DNA of 47,236 nt from Saccoglossus kowalevskii (GCF_000003605.2 NW_003138320.1:547753-594988), one strand, 5' to 3'; counted from the first letter of the stretch, positions 1 to 12,285 are shown. Made by a program: numbers and translations. Notes: generated by a model not told the origin, from the letters alone.

Positions 1-1294
1 GTGCCATGCGTTCGGAATTGTTGTATTGCTTTCTTTCAAGCTTTAACATTTTAATACATACCAATTAAATTGCATCATAATGAAATTGCAATTTTTTTTT
101 GCATGAATATCATAAAATTGCAGCATTACAGTTTTATTTGTTTCGTTTTTTATAAAATTGCCTTTTACAACTTAGCACCAGCATATTGTTACAGTTTCAA
201 TACTTGCAGTCGTATTCACTTCATATTTAAGTTTTCTTGATTCCAAAAGAACCACATGCAGTCAGGTACTTGTAGGTCTGACGATAATTGACTTAACATC
301 GCATCACATACGGGTTTCAGCATTTTATATTGCCACGATAAAGCATGTGTATATACATTGCTACATTTACGTTGGCGTTATGAACTAGATTGTGTTCAGT
401 TGTTTGGTTGCTATTTCAGATAAGGTTATATTCTATTGTTTCAACATTCAGCTTCGAGTACTTTTGTGCCCACCATCATATTGATTTCCCAGAATTTTCA
501 TTTTTTTGTTCATGTATATGGGGTGAGATCATTGCTAAGATTATTTATATTTGCTTTATTCGATTTTTTTATCTGTAGATTGTAATTAAGTTGACATTTT
601 AAAATTGTCTTTGCATTAGGGTGGCAATGTCTTGACATTGTTATATTGTCTTTGTATTGGGTTGGCATTGGCTTGACATTTTTATTTTGTCCTAGTATTA
701 GGTTGGCACTTTGCTATTTGACATTTTTGATTTTATTTTGTGTCGCATAATCATAATTTATGCGGAATAAAACACCCTATCTCAGGCATTATGATACCCC
801 GGACATTCACAGCGAATTGATTGGTGGTTGTGATATTATCTATTGTATTTTGTTAATGTTTTTCTTTTTGTCTCACACACATGTAGCTGATATTAACTGA
901 TATTAACTAGATTTGCTTTATTCAGGGTTTTCCCATTTTGTGTATTTCAATGCGTTCTTTGAATGACTTAAAAGCATAGTGTCTCCACATCGCAACATTT
1001 CATAATTTAGAGGTTGGCACCACTCGGTTACCATGCTGCCATTCTTCGTGAATGAACTCAAACAGGCGACTCTGTGCATGGAAAGGGTATCCGAGGCGAC
1101 CTCTGCGATGACTGGCTTCATTCGAGGTACCACACGTAACTCCCTCCTTCGTTAATCAGCGATTAGCATCACGTGATGAGTTCCGGCAATGGCGCATGGG
1201 TGATGCACACTCCTCCTTATTTTGCCCCAACTACTTGTGTCTGTGTCATTTCCTTATTAATTATATTTAAATTATTGTCTGTTACTTTCCTTAG
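1..1294. other. AT-rich 5' flank / intron of LU copy 1, no gene seen
   Basis: I see no convincing exon here. I looked for the signal-peptide exon (a short exon beginning ATGCGTTACTTG in other copies) and for the first LU exon (AAATGCTACCAGTGTG-like) and found neither. Either intron 2 of copy 1 is longer than 1.29 kb or the first two exons are lost or lie outside the window. The stretch 1195-1250 closely matches 13010-13070 in intron 2 of copy 3, so at least the last 100 bp is genuine intron 2. Short open frames at 390-578 and 918-1133 have no domain signature. Confidence 0.5.
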
Positions 1295-1777
1295 ACATCG
1301 TATGCGAAGACTGGAGATTCGTATGAATTGTTCTACAGGGGATGCGCTGACTCCGATCATTGTGTCATTGGCTGTGTTACATCATTTATTGGTGGTGAGT
1401 GCAGATATTATGGATACCTCGTATCAACTGGAGATGTATCGTAACAAATTCATATTCCAAAAATATTTATTTTTTATTTGTAAATACATGATAAATATAC
1501 TTTCTATATCAAAATACCTCTTCCAGTCATGTGAGAGTCACGTGATTCAAATTTCAATGTTGTTCAGCATTCGTGAAATATGCAGGTGAACAAAATGTTA
1601 TCAAAACGATTTTACCTTCGCATTTTTGTAATATTTTATGTTTTCATTCACCCTTCAGATACTGAACAATGTTCTTCATGCTGTGACACTGACCAATGCA
1701 ATGGTAGTACCAATTTATTTGGGAACACTTTCCTGATGTCTGCTGTATTTGCAACTGCACTATATTTGATTATTTGA
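1295..1777 (+). CDS. Ly-6/uPAR (LU) three-finger protein, copy 1, exons 3-4 only
   Basis: Two exons of an LU-domain gene. Exon 3 is 1295-1394 (acceptor ttccttag, donor gtgagt) and reads TSYAKTGDSYELFYRGCADS, then a DHC..GC cysteine pair. Exon 4 is 1659-1777 (acceptor cccttcag) and reads TEQCSSCCDTDQCNGSTN followed by a hydrophobic tail ending LYLII and TGA. Codon phase across intron 3 (1395-1658) is the same as in copies 2 and 4. The CC-x4-CN ending is the hallmark of the LU family, and the hydrophobic C-terminus after an N-G-S-T segment fits a GPI-attachment signal, placing the product on the outer cell surface. Exons 1-2 are not found in the 1294 bp upstream, so the gene is partial or truncated at its 5' end. 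Exon 3 is one codon shorter than in copy 4, keeping the frame. The last ~75 nt of coding sequence are identical to copy 3. Ligand and function are unknown. Confidence 0.82.
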
Positions 1778-2035
1778 AATACGGCTATGAAGACATGTAT
1801 GCTTCGCGCTTTAAATTTTTCAATATCTAATATATCCTAGACGTGCATGACCACTGAGACAGGGATAATCACGTGACTTTTCGTCCCTCAAATAATGTTC
1901 TATTCCCACCTGTCGATTGCAATCAAAGCTCGCCAGTTCTATATTACTATAGTATTTGCAAAAAAATAATGTACTAATACATCACAATGCGTAAAAATGC
2001 ATAGTATTATATAACGTTATTGTACATCTGTTTAT
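1778..2035. other. 3' flank of LU copy 1
   Basis: No gene. It contains a diverged version (around 1865-1965, with 'cgtccctcaaataatgt') of the 119-bp block found at 25302-25420 and 28022-28140, and a segment (1975-2040) matching the sequence before the 59-bp array downstream of copy 4. It is therefore part of the ancestral duplicated unit. Confidence 0.5.
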
Positions 2036-2215
2036 TCGGTAATAAAGCATGACTGCATTACATTTTACGAATGTATGTTCATTTATACTCTGCTGGGCAA
2101 TGAAGTATGACTGTCATTAAATGTTACAAATGTACGTACATTTATACTCTGCTGGGTAATGAAATGTGACTGTCATTAATTGTTACGAATATGTAATGTG
2201 AATGTGTAAGTGTTA
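2036..2215 (+). repeat. 59-bp minisatellite, about 3 units, 3' of LU copy 1
   Basis: About three units of roughly 59 bp, each containing gtaatgaagtatgactgtca followed by ttacgaatgtacgttcat and ttatactctgctggg. The same unit forms arrays at 13976-14370, 17041-17430 and 28956-30030. Each unit carries the palindrome TGACTGTCA. Confidence 0.85.
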
Positions 2216-3067
2216 CGAATGTATATCTTCGCATAAAGGGTTATTACATTTCATCAATGTGACAATAATAACCTCCTATGATAAATCAGATAAAAGCAGC
2301 ATGTTTAACAATAAACTTTCAATTGTCTGGATTATAACAGGGTTTACTTAAACAAAAACAGTCCAACAAATTGCAGTTTATCTATTTGAACCATATTCAC
2401 GATCAAATCGAGCAATGGTTTAATGGAGATGTAAATCATATCCATGGATGTTGTAAAAGGCTACAAGTATGGGTGAATGAATGGGAGTTCAGCAATAATT
2501 TCTGGTTACAGTTGAATAATGTAGGTACATACTGCTCGACAATATATATCATTCACAATCAAATGGTTTCTGCTTGAAACCTGATTTCTACATCATACAA
2601 GGGACATTGATGTCACCTTAGGTCATCTTTGTTGTTATTGTATTTTATTGTATTTATTGAATGTTAATGTTTAATAATTTTGACAAAAGAAGACAATGTA
2701 TTTTTAAAAGTAAGTACTCTAGCATGGCAAAACTGTACTGGCATCCATTAATATATTTCATTCATCATAGTGATACACCTTGTGGAACCGAATATTACCC
2801 AAGTGTTTTGCAGCGAATATGTGGCAGCGCGAACTTGGCACGGCGCCCGACTTTTACAATGCTTTTCAAATTATAGTCATGTTAATTGTACTTGGTGGTT
2901 GGTTTATTACAGATTACGATTCCAGTATTTTAGCCACACAAGCGTGTTTGATTCGCTCCAGGTAAATATCTCTCTATTTTAATGTATTTCCTAACCATGT
3001 AGGAATGTATGTTTACCAATTTACCGCATACATACACTATTTATTGTAGTGCAGATTCCCTTTGGCA

Positions 3068-3275
3068 ATTACACTTACGCGTGACCTGATCCACTCGCTC
3101 CCGAGAAAGTCATTCAGGACAACACGTCAACTAGTCGGCATGACAAGGCAATGCAAAATGTACACAAGCCTCCTAATCCAGACGTGTATAGTAAAGCTTA
3201 ACCGAATTCGAATATGAACGCCATGGAAAGAAAATAATTATATCCCTGGAGTGGGTGTCATTCTTCAGCTCCTTT
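3068..3275 (+). repeat. Direct repeat of about 210 bp, first copy
   Basis: Near-identical to 4083-4295. Both contain cgctcccgagaaagtcatt-like sequence, then gacaacacgtcaact, atccagacgtgtatagtaaa, cgaattcgaatatgaacgcc and the ctggagtgggtgtcatt end. A further partial copy of its right part is at 43500-43560. It is probably a short transposable element or a local duplication; no coding potential is recognised. Confidence 0.75.
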
Positions 3276-4082
3276 TGTATTTATGTTTTCAGAGGTGTAA
3301 ATTGCTAGTATAGGCAGAATTATTGACAGAATTACTTGAGGCAACAGAGAAACTGGGTTCATTGATTAAAAAAATCATAATAATATTTCCTACAAGAAAC
3401 ACAATACGATAGCAGCGTGTCAGCAGGGACAATCACATTTGACATTCATTTGTCATGAAGAGAGATAAGACACTTGCGTAATTCCAGATCACTAAATTTA
3501 CATTAGGTCTACTCTGGAAGCACGATTGAAGTTTGTGAATAGCTTTCATTACGACAGTGTGTCGGATTCAACGCCTTTAGCCAATTTATTTGTATGCTCT
3601 TTAAAATGATTATAAAATTATATCGCCAATTGATTTTAGAAGGCTCTCTAAATGTCGAAGACCCGCACGTTGCACAATAGTCAGATCACTTGAGATAATA
3701 TAACCGATGGAGGCATAGTGATACAAGGTGTATCACTATGATGGCAGTTGTAAATATTTATACGCTGCAATGCATTTATATAATTGGCTATCTTAGAGGC
3801 TATTGTATTGTTGTATTTAAGTCTGAATAGGAACAGACTGATTTTGGAAATAAAGGGGTATGGTGGAAATAACATTTTGTCTATATCTCAGTGTACCTGA
3901 ATCCAAATACGTAATCCGTAAACGCTTCAAGTCACTGAGTGCAGATCCATGGTTCTTTTATATGTGACACAAATTTATTTGACAATGTAGCACTATTAAA
4001 TTTAAGCCGATGATAATATTTATGCCCATGACAACATCTTCGACGCTCAGTGGTAGAAAATATGGACATGACATTTATGATA

Positions 4083-4295
4083 AATTACACTCACGCATGT
4101 CCCGACCCGCTCGCTCCCGAAAAAGTCATTCGGGACAACACGTCAACTCGTCGGCATGACAATGCAATACAAAATGTACACCAGCCTCTTAATCCAGACG
4201 TGTATAGTAAAGCTTATCCGAATTCGAATATGAACGCCATGGAAAAAAACCCTGTTATTTCCCTGGAGTGGGTGTCATTGTCTTCTGTATCGAGG
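4083..4295 (+). repeat. Direct repeat of about 210 bp, second copy
   Basis: Second copy of the repeat at 3068-3275, with a few percent substitutions and small indels. The open frame 4050-4298 through it is disrupted in the first copy (for example aagctta followed by a stop), so I do not regard it as coding. Confidence 0.75.
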
Positions 4296-4340
4296 TGATT
4301 ATCAACAAGTTCAGTGCTGGCTGGTATGATTGTTCTAACT

Positions 4341-5106
4341 CCCCATGAGTGTAATGCATGTTTACACCGAATTATGTTAACGAGTACGACGTCAATACAA
4401 TCGACGTATACACCAAGTGATGTTGATACTGTTTTCGTGCTACAGGGCAGATATAAAATTGCTTGGCAGAAGAGTTCAAAATTCGTTTCGAATTTGTGGG
4501 TTACACAACTGACAATGCATTTGCCAGCAGTGAATTAATTTAGTACTCTCACATGCCTTATATTTATTACATGTATAAAGAGACAAGATTATTGCGGCGT
4601 TTCATGAATGAATCAAACCATGGCAACACTCACACAAGTAAAAAGGGCGCTCATAAAATTGTTAATTATATATAGTGGTTTATCACTTTTACGATCACTG
4701 TTTCTTGCACAATACCACGCATTGTAATTGGAGATTTTGAGGGGCAAGACAGACATTCCTCTTCAACTGTGTCGCACCGACACGAATACACAAAGTGTTT
4801 CAGCTTGATTGATGGCCCTCCCCTAACATTTTTTCGCCATTGATACTATGAGTCCACTTCAAATATCTCCACTTTCGTCAAATAGTATTGTACTCTGAGA
4901 GCACTCATACAAGAGGGGTGATTAAGATTATCAGGCATGTAACGTTAGAGTCTCAATACCCCTATTGAATGCTCTCGAAGTAAAAACAAAACAAACAAAA
5001 AACTTTCATATTTTATGCGGCATTGTCCAGACTTCTTACAAACCAGAAAATAAATGAATAATAAATCCGCATTATTTTCGCCTGATTGTGTAATTTTACA
5101 CGTTAT
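4341..5106. other. Intergenic, upstream of LU copy 2
   Basis: No gene or repeat recognised. This is the left part of the roughly 2.35-kb interval that is missing from the paralogous locus at 43625. Confidence 0.4.
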
Positions 5107-5213
5107 TTAAAGCAAAGGCGTCGTCACCTGCGCACGCAAAGGTTCATGGGTTTGTAAACAACGACACGCAATGGATGTCTGGCACATGCGCAGGTGACGA
5201 CTCTCCGCTTTAA
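5107..5213 (+). mobile_element. TTAA-flanked MITE, 99 bp
   Basis: A short element from 5111 to 5209 flanked by TTAA (5107-5110 and 5210-5213). Its ends are imperfect inverted repeats: left AGCAAAGGCGTCGTCACCTG; right, read inward on the - strand, AGCGGAGAGTCGTCACCTG. It is related to the 153-bp element in intron 2 of copy 3 (12290-12442). TTAA target duplication is typical of piggyBac and Kolobok-type elements; no transposase is present, so it is non-autonomous. It lies about 90 bp upstream of the start codon of LU copy 2. Confidence 0.8.
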
Positions 5214-5301
5214 TTCTGTGTAAAAACGAATTCCCTAATAGTATTTTTTGTTCATATAAACCAATTATTTTCGTTGTTTTATATTTTAGTTACTGTTCAT
5301 C

Positions 5302-6732
5302 ATGCGTTTCTTGCTGGCCATTGCTTTCCGTATGTATTATATTTGCTGTCAGAAAATATATTCTAATTGCTTGTCATTATATATGAATATCTTGATTTGT
5401 ACATTGTTTTCATTTGAATCGTAGATTCGTCGATTACGTTCCATTCGTGAGAGATATGGTTTAAAAGAACAAACACCTACGACTAGGCATTAATGCCATT
5501 TCAATTATTTATTTTGTATTCAAAGAACATACATCACACATTTTTACAGGAAAAGTTGCTTTTGGTTTCTGGATTACATTGGTTATATTGCCAGATCATA
5601 ACATTTTGCTCAAGACCGGTTATTAAGTGTCGTTTCTATGCATAATTTGTTGTATACTAGTATGTCATCGAAAAATGGTGTATAATAAATGAGAACTGTC
5701 ATCGTGTTTGTGAACGTGTTATAATTATACGAATCCAACATTTATGTGAATGATTACATTTCAATAGTTATATTTTCTACACGTGGTGTGGAATCAAGGA
5801 GATGCTACGTGTGTGAATCACGGTATCCTGCTACTGACGATCCTTGTGTAACAGGAAATGACCTTTCTGATTTTGCCGAAGACTGTGGTGATGACCAAAT
5901 ATGTGCAGTGAGTATATTCTGTTATAGATTTGTATCGACCCTGGTAGTTATTGAGCATATATACATGTGTAATACAACAAATATTTATCATACAAATTTG
6001 CATGAATAACTGGAAACTTCCTAACCCTGTTTGTCAGTCTTTTAGGTTTAATCCAAATTAATAATTCATGACGTCACATACTATTTACATGTTGATGTAG
6101 TCTTACTAGTCTTTTTGTTTTGACAAACATTCTGTTTCATTTTATTCCATAAATATGGGCTCCAACAAGTTGTTATACTTGAAAATACTTTCCTGTTCGT
6201 TATTAGTATTTCAATTATTGTTTGCTACCCTCATTAGAAACATAATCAGAAGTACAAAGGCTCATATGATTATTTCCAAAGGGGATGTGCTGACAGAGAT
6301 TTGTGTTTCATAGGCTGTAAACAATCGTTCAGTAATGGTGAGTGTAGATATTATGGGTACCTCGTATCAACTTGAGTTGTACCATAACAAATGCATGTTT
6401 CCACAGATACTTTTTTATTATATACATACTCAATGTATTTTCTATATCAAAAGACCTCATTCAGTCATGTGTAAGACACGTGACTGAAGTATATTGTGAT
6501 TTATTTCAAAGGTTTGCGTTTACGGAATATACAGCTGAACTAAAAACATCGGTCATGAAAATATTAGACGATTTTATCTTCTTATTTTTATGTTTTCATT
6601 TATCCAACAGTTACTGTGGAAGTCTGCATTGCATGTTGTGGCACTGATCTTTGTAACGGGTGTACGGCTCTCCTAGGAAGCGCTTTTCTGGTGACTGCTT
6701 TGTTTGCAATGCCACGATATTTGATTTTGTGA
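5302..6732 (+). CDS. Ly-6/uPAR (LU) three-finger, GPI-type protein, copy 2 (intact, 129 aa)
   Basis: Four coding exons: 5302-5329, 5768-5907, 6238-6337 and 6611-6732, all with GT donors (gtatgt, gtgagt, gtgagt) and AG acceptors, and phases that join without a stop (390 nt). Exon 1 plus the start of exon 2 give a signal peptide, MRFLLAIAFLIFSTRGVES, followed by RRCYVC, the classical start of an LU domain. Later cysteines lie in DDPC, EDC, QIC, RGC, DLC and IGC, and exon 4 has EVCIACCGTDLCNG, the CC-x4-CN signature. That makes 12 cysteines in the domain plus one more just after it, where many LU domains have 10. The C-terminus is hydrophobic (FLVTALFAMPRYLIL), consistent with a GPI signal but interrupted by one Arg. 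Expected location is the outer cell surface or secreted; partner unknown. The start is chosen because it gives the signal peptide and matches copies 3 and 4. A pyrimidine-poor 'tattttag' 13 bp before the ATG may be an acceptor from a 5' UTR exon. Confidence 0.88.
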
Positions 6733-7100
6733 AGTTTGGATATTAAAACGTGGACTCAGCTATTTTCACTTTCGGCGCCCAGCGTCAGCGATGTCTGACG
6801 TCATCCATTGTCTCTTAACATTCTTGTACTTTTTTAATAATAATTTTCTAATCCTTTTTAAATGTTCAAGCAATTTAAAATCGCGATCCAGTGTAATGTA
6901 TTGCACATATGTTTTTAGGGTTATTGGTTAAAATATGTCTTTAATGTTAAATTATTGACATTATAGAAAATCTCCAAACCCATTTCTAAACACAGCATAT
7001 ATCCTTGAATCACTTGGGATCTATTACAGAACAGTGGATGAGGTTATAATCTGTTGACTTTACTCTATGAAGAAATGCAAAATCCACTATCTAATCACAA
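6733..7100 (+). repeat. 3' flank of LU copy 2, duplicated at 43675-43965
   Basis: The sequence after the stop codon matches 43675-43965: tttggatatta, the ggcg(c/t)ccagcgtca segment with tgacgtcat, and 6995-7093 (atatccttgaatc, tgaggttataatc, ctctatgaagaaatgcaaaa) with 43858-43955. It marks the right side of the old segmental duplication. Confidence 0.7.
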
Positions 7101-9354
7101 ATTATCTAAACATATGTGATGAAATAACAGTTAAACGACTCAGGAACAGTGTTCAAAAAGTTAGATGAGATAGAAAATATTAGTTTACTTATTTTCATTG
7201 TACGCTGATAATTGGATTCCAACTGTTTTAATCAAAAATACAAAAAAGTAAAGTCATGGAAATATTTGCCAGGGACATGGGGTGTAAATTCTAGTAAGAA
7301 TCTCAGTGAGATTATAAAATTTGTTTTTAAATTAGAGAGAACATTTGCATTGGAAGTATGCATAGAATGACTCAAGTAGCAATGTATACATTTAAAACAA
7401 ATTATAGCATTCGCTTCTAATTGTGTATTGTGCACATGCGTATGAAGAGTTTTGAATAAACTATTAGTTGTTGTGGTTTCCTAATCAATTATGTGCATAT
7501 CTAATTTTCTGTTTTCAGTCTGTTAACAATATGTATTATTATTATTATTATTATTATTATGTTATTTAGTATGTCCTTTTGATCTGCTGTTTTACAGTCC
7601 TAATGCCGAGTCTTACCCAAAGACCTGGGGCTAACAGGAAGGATGGCAGTGCGAATGTAATGATGGGATAGAATGAAACACTGTTTGAAAATCCAATAAA
7701 GTTGCATGGTTTTCTCATCAAAAGATGTTTTACAGCTATTTATAGATGTGTTCTTTCTTGCAATAATGTATTAATACTTCGTAAAACGCAATAAATAGTA
7801 AAGTGAAATGCTTCTGTACACCAGTCAATTTGTTGTTAAAGCATGGTATATTTAATTAATTGCCCACTGTGTACTGGTACTGAAACTGGAGAGAAATAAC
7901 GAGAGAGTTTTCTGATTTTGATAGGAAGAGATTGTTAGTGTGTTTATTAAGTATTCGACTGGTTTTAGTCTGATTAGTGGACAACCTCAATATAATTGCA
8001 GTACACGATGAAATTTGCTAATGTTGCAATGTTAGATGGACATTATTGCCAATTGATAGAACTGCATTTGTTCACAAAAATCTTAGAAACATTTCTGCCT
8101 GGGATGTGCACTTTTAATCTTGGATTTGCCTGATTTAACGAAACAAATCTAATATGAAATCACATTCCATATGCCAACACTCCCCAAGCTTTTCACACAA
8201 AGTGTCTGATAAGTAGCAATAGGTGAGTAAACAAAATGAAATATGGTCAAGGAAATAAGTTCCAATCTCTAGCAGTTTCCTTGCATCTTGCTACGAATGA
8301 TAATAATGTCGTCGAATGAGACTTGAAACAAAAAACAATTACATTCGGACCACTCCATGTTCAGATTGCATTTGAGCCTTAGTCTTGAATAAGTCTGTTA
8401 GGAAGATTCCAGCTTCTAGCAGTCACCATGCCAACTCAAAAACCTAAATTTCACTGTGTTTACTGAATGAAATTGTAAATGAAATGCGTTGCGGTATAAC
8501 CACTCATGTGTCTTTCTATAATTAGCGCCCTCTAACGACAGCGAGATTATGTGACGTGAACATCACTTACAATGTCTTTGAAAGAGGCAACTCTACTGTC
8601 TTTACCAGACTCACTCATCCGACAATGTACAACACACACTTACATAAGGTAAGGTTCATGCCGGGTGCGGATACGTATGTGCCGTCAGTCCGGCGAACCA
8701 AAACACACTAATAAAGCCAACTAAAAACGGCTGCTCTTACACGTAGCACGTAATGTTCAAGGTTACAGATTGAAACAAAAACTAAATGGGAGAATGAATA
8801 ACTTGCATTGACTGCGAAAAAATCGATAATTGGTGCTCGGCAAATGCCACTAACATTACTCAGTCTAAGAAAAATTAAAATAACTGTGAAGAACATTGAC
8901 AAAATATGCACCCTGTTACTGGCACGCCGCCGTCCAGGAAAACCCCGCGACTCAAAAATGTTAACTCTGAAAAAAATATTTTTGGAGAATTGCAGTCCTG
9001 ATAATGTATATGCGATAGTCTGTATTTGTCTGTATTGTATTTGTGCAAGGAAAACATATAGCGCCCCAAACCCCAACTGATGCGTTAGACACAATATTCA
9101 GTCAGTATTATGAAATCACATGAATCACATTCGTGTGGTTGGTTGTTTAAGTCAATACATGGACGTCTTTAGGGCGGAACGGCTATGATATTATACAGGA
9201 CATTATAATAGAAATATAGAATTGAAACCGTTTGGTAATTCATTAAATTTAATTATTCACGCTTCGAAACCCTCAAAATCACTAATACTTTTCAGGTCGA
9301 TTATCCTGCAGTATACTAACCACAAAGGAGGAAACAAAACATGCACACATTTGT
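7101..9354. other. Intergenic, no gene recognised
   Basis: A long AT-rich interval between LU copies 2 and 3. It contains an ATT trinucleotide microsatellite (about 7531-7560). The overlapping open frames on both strands at 8708-9094 have no recognisable domain and cover each other antisense, so I leave them unannotated. Confidence 0.5.
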
Positions 9355-11361
9355 TATCGTGGTGAGGATATTGAAACTGTAGCCTATTTCATATTTCATA
9401 TACCCTCTTTAAAGTGGTTTAAACTAACCAGTTTATAATAAAATAATTTAACAACCTTGAGACGCGCATAGCAAACCAGTCTTCAACATAGCTGCCAATG
9501 TTGATGTTTTAGTGTTCGGAACAATATGGCTGTGCATGAGACCGTCATTGGTGACTACGTCATGTGGTCGTTTTGCTCCGCTTAGATGTTACAGGTAGTC
9601 AGAGGTGAAAATATGGGTGAAAAACAGATTTAAAGATAATATTAAAGGATAAGGGTATTTTATGTTTGTCAAATAACACACCCAATCTTTTAAGTGTTTA
9701 TTATCAGAAACTAGCATGTACAGGGTGTATATGCAAGGTCGTGAATAAGGATGCCCTAGATATTGAGGTGAATGCTCTAGTTAACTGAAATAGATCATAC
9801 TCATTTTATCTGGTACACATTTCACATTGAATACATAATTGCACCAAGCACCTTGTGATTACCACTATAATACACTTTATTCCGCAGAATAAGAATTTTT
9901 TGGGAATTATACACTGTTAATGAAGCAAACTAGTTTAAAACATACAAACCCTCCGATTCTACAAATTACTTGTTTAGATTCACTGACCCATAAACTGTTA
10001 TGTATCCAGGTCACACTTCAATTGTACCTGATTAGCGAGGCAATAAATCTGACTTTTGAGTCACTTTATATAGCCTCAAACAAAGACAAAGCAATGACGT
10101 CACGTAATACTGTTACTTTAAAAATCGCTTAGACATCTCAAAAGTTATTGAAAGATGTTATTACTGAGTTTGCTTTCCCACTGACAATGAATGGTTATTC
10201 AGAGCATATTACTACTACTTCTAGACACTGTTCAGACACTCGTGACAAAGCGTTGTGATTTACTGCAATGTTGTTCAGTTTCCAGATGACTTCATTCAGC
10301 CAATCAATGAATGTATCCAACAGAAACGCAATAACATTAATAGGCATAACAAACTTATTTCTTCAACTATTCTTCCATGATTACAACGTTTGTAAGCAAA
10401 CCAGCGTACTTGTGAAGAAAAACTCTACACTGAGACAGGTCAGTGCAATATTATATCATTTGATTAAATCTAAATAAGTGTTATCACGATTCTTATTAAG
10501 TCACATTTTCCCTAATATATCTCCCCACGCTTTTATAAACGCTAATATTTGATGCAATATATCTTCTTATACTTTTTAATAATTTTCTTTACTTGTTTTT
10601 AACCAAATGAATGCCAAATTGCATTGTTATCTTTTTCAACATTTTTGAAGAGAAAAATATGAAAATATTTTATTTCTCTCTAGTTTGTAATCTTGTTTGT
10701 AATACGTGATCCACAGTTGTAATCAGCATTTCTAGAATCCTGCAAAGTCTTGTCAAAGCTCACATATCTCTATCCCAAGAGCTCTATCGAGCAAAGCCGT
10801 GCTGTTGATCAGATTGATCAAATTTGCCCTCCTCGTTTGTATACTGAATTCAGAAGTATAATTCTCTTTTTGTTTTTTGTTTTCAATTTGGTTTTTGCGA
10901 TTTTGCGATATAGTATATGATTTTCTTCCACATAAATAGTCGTTTTCACCACAAACCCCTCTTGTGAAAATGAGGGTATTCAGGAGCGTCAACTAGATAG
11001 TTTGGATAGCAAGTGTTGATCAAATACTGCTGACAATTTTGCTAGGAATATTTTACAAGGGAGTTTGATAGGGAAATTGGCGCTTTTCTTGGTCAGTTCA
11101 TTTTTAGCGCCTGCTGTAATGCAGCAAAATAGTTTAAAACATACCAGTTTAGATTCACTGATCCATAGATATTTATATACCACAGGTCACACTTCAAGTG
11201 AAGTAATCAATTTTATAGATATTAGTTTGTATTTGTGAAAGGAGAGCAATTCATCAGTCATAATGTTTAGTTAACTTTGAATACATAAATCATCAATTGC
11301 CAAAGTCTATTTTTTTAATGATTAATTATTAGGGTTGCAGCTTGCTCCAAGACTATACATC
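9355..11361 (+). repeat. Upstream part of segmental duplication around LU copy 3 (partner 24410-26259)
   Basis: Collinear with 24410-26259 upstream of copy 4. The clearest matches are 9520-9600 with 24460-24545 (gttcggaacaatatgg, accgtcattggtgactacgt, tcgttttgctccgctta), 10180-10470 with 24995-25280, 10970-11200 with 25875-26110 and 11270-11389 with 26165-26287. Identity is high, around nine bases in ten by eye. This block carries whatever promoter and 5' UTR the genes use; I could not identify a TATA box with confidence. Confidence 0.8.
10268..10477 (+). other. Open frame conserved between the two duplicated 5' flanks
   Basis: A 69-codon open frame whose core (FSQSMNVSNRNAITLIGITN...LFLQLFFH) is also open at 25065-25298. 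The main indel in the shared part is exactly 3 nt (ttccatgattacaac versus ttccattacaac), but a 2-nt length difference precedes it. There are no cysteines, no signal peptide and no known domain. A 'cag|gtcagt' near its end (10437 and the equivalent in the partner) could be a splice donor, making this a candidate 5' UTR or leader exon of the LU genes. It may equally be non-coding DNA that stayed open because the duplication is young. Confidence 0.25.
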
Positions 11362-11759
11362 ATGCGTTACTTGCTGACCATTGTTTTCGGTATGTATTTT
11401 ATTTTAACTTGAGTCTATATTCTGAATAAATACTTCAATATAATATCATTATACTTATGCTTATAGCGTTCAACAGGTCTTTTCTGATGAGATTTGACAA
11501 CCAATTTGTTATTCTATGAAACAAGAGTTTTGATTGGTTGACACTTGAATGCGATTTGTATCGGTAATTGGTCAGATGTTTTTATACCCCGAAAGCCATA
11601 AAGCAGACATTATGTCTTTAAAGCAAAAAGAGTCTCTAGCTACATAAGATCTTTATCAGGGCTGGAATAAACATACAAATATACTGATTTGGTACTCTGC
11701 ACTGCAATATTCTATTCTCTTATAAATATCTTTGTACCTTTTCGAATGATATTCATTTA

Positions 11760-11945
11760 ATGATGCTCATTAAAAATAATTCGAGCGGCGCCCTCCTTCA
11801 TTTGAAACTTTTGACCCATGGATTACCATTTTATCATGCACCGATGCACTGTTACTTTTGCTTAAAATATAATGATGTCAATAGTTGTGTTATCTATTCA
11901 ACGTATAATTATGATTATCATATAAAACATTCCACAATTAATTAA
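11760..11945 (+). other. Open frame in intron 1 of LU copy 3, also open in copy 4
   Basis: A 61-codon frame (IKNNSSGALLHLKLLTHGLP..., then MHCYFCLKYNDVNSCVIY) also present in intron 1 of copy 4 at 26593-26859. It contains a C-x2-C and later Cys but no known domain. It is in neither the right position nor phase for the known LU transcripts. A weakly similar remnant may lie at 31405-31520. Either an alternative exon or chance conservation in a young duplication. Confidence 0.2.
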
Positions 11946-12285
11946 AATCTACTTCAAACTAAAAGAAATTATACTGTAGTTCCAGAGTAGATTTATTTAT
12001 ATATTTAATCCGTCGTATTTGAATAATCAGTATAATGTATAGGTAACTAACCCTTCTTTGAATACTTCTGTTTTCATAGTTATATTTTTTACAAGTTGTG
12101 TGAATTCAAGGAAATGCTACCAGTGTGTATCATCGGATGACGCCATTGACGAGTCTTGTATTGCAGGCACTGATCTCACAGTCGTGGATTGCGAGAGTAA
12201 CCAAGTATGCACTGTAACTGTATTCTGTACTTTATATTTGTACCACACTTACCCATGTGACCCATTTTATTGACCGTGCAGTTAT

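Larger units (their letters stand above)
2216..4340 (+). repeat. Segmental duplication block, partner of 38780-40260 and 43496-43625
   Basis: This block lies upstream of LU copy 2 and is collinear with 38780-40260 and then 43496-43625 further right. Visible matches include 2365-2470 with 38888-39000 (tatttgaaccatattcac, gatgtaaatcatatcca), 3455-3545 with 39565-39650 (gacacttgc, ccagatcactaaat, gaagcacgatt), 3840-4070 with 40000-40255 (aaaggggtatggtggaaata, aaatatggacatgaca), and 4206-4340 with 43496-43625. Identity is moderate with many indels, so it is an old duplication. No gene is evident; open frames of 60-82 codons here carry no domain signature. Confidence 0.7.

Noticed and set aside
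4050-4298. 82-codon frame over the 210-bp direct repeat
   Set aside because: The sister copy at 3068-3275 has in-frame stops, so the frame is not conserved.
8708-9094. 128-codon - strand frame overlapping a 90-codon + strand frame
   Set aside because: No domain, no signal peptide, no splice context; two antisense frames in the same stretch suggest chance.
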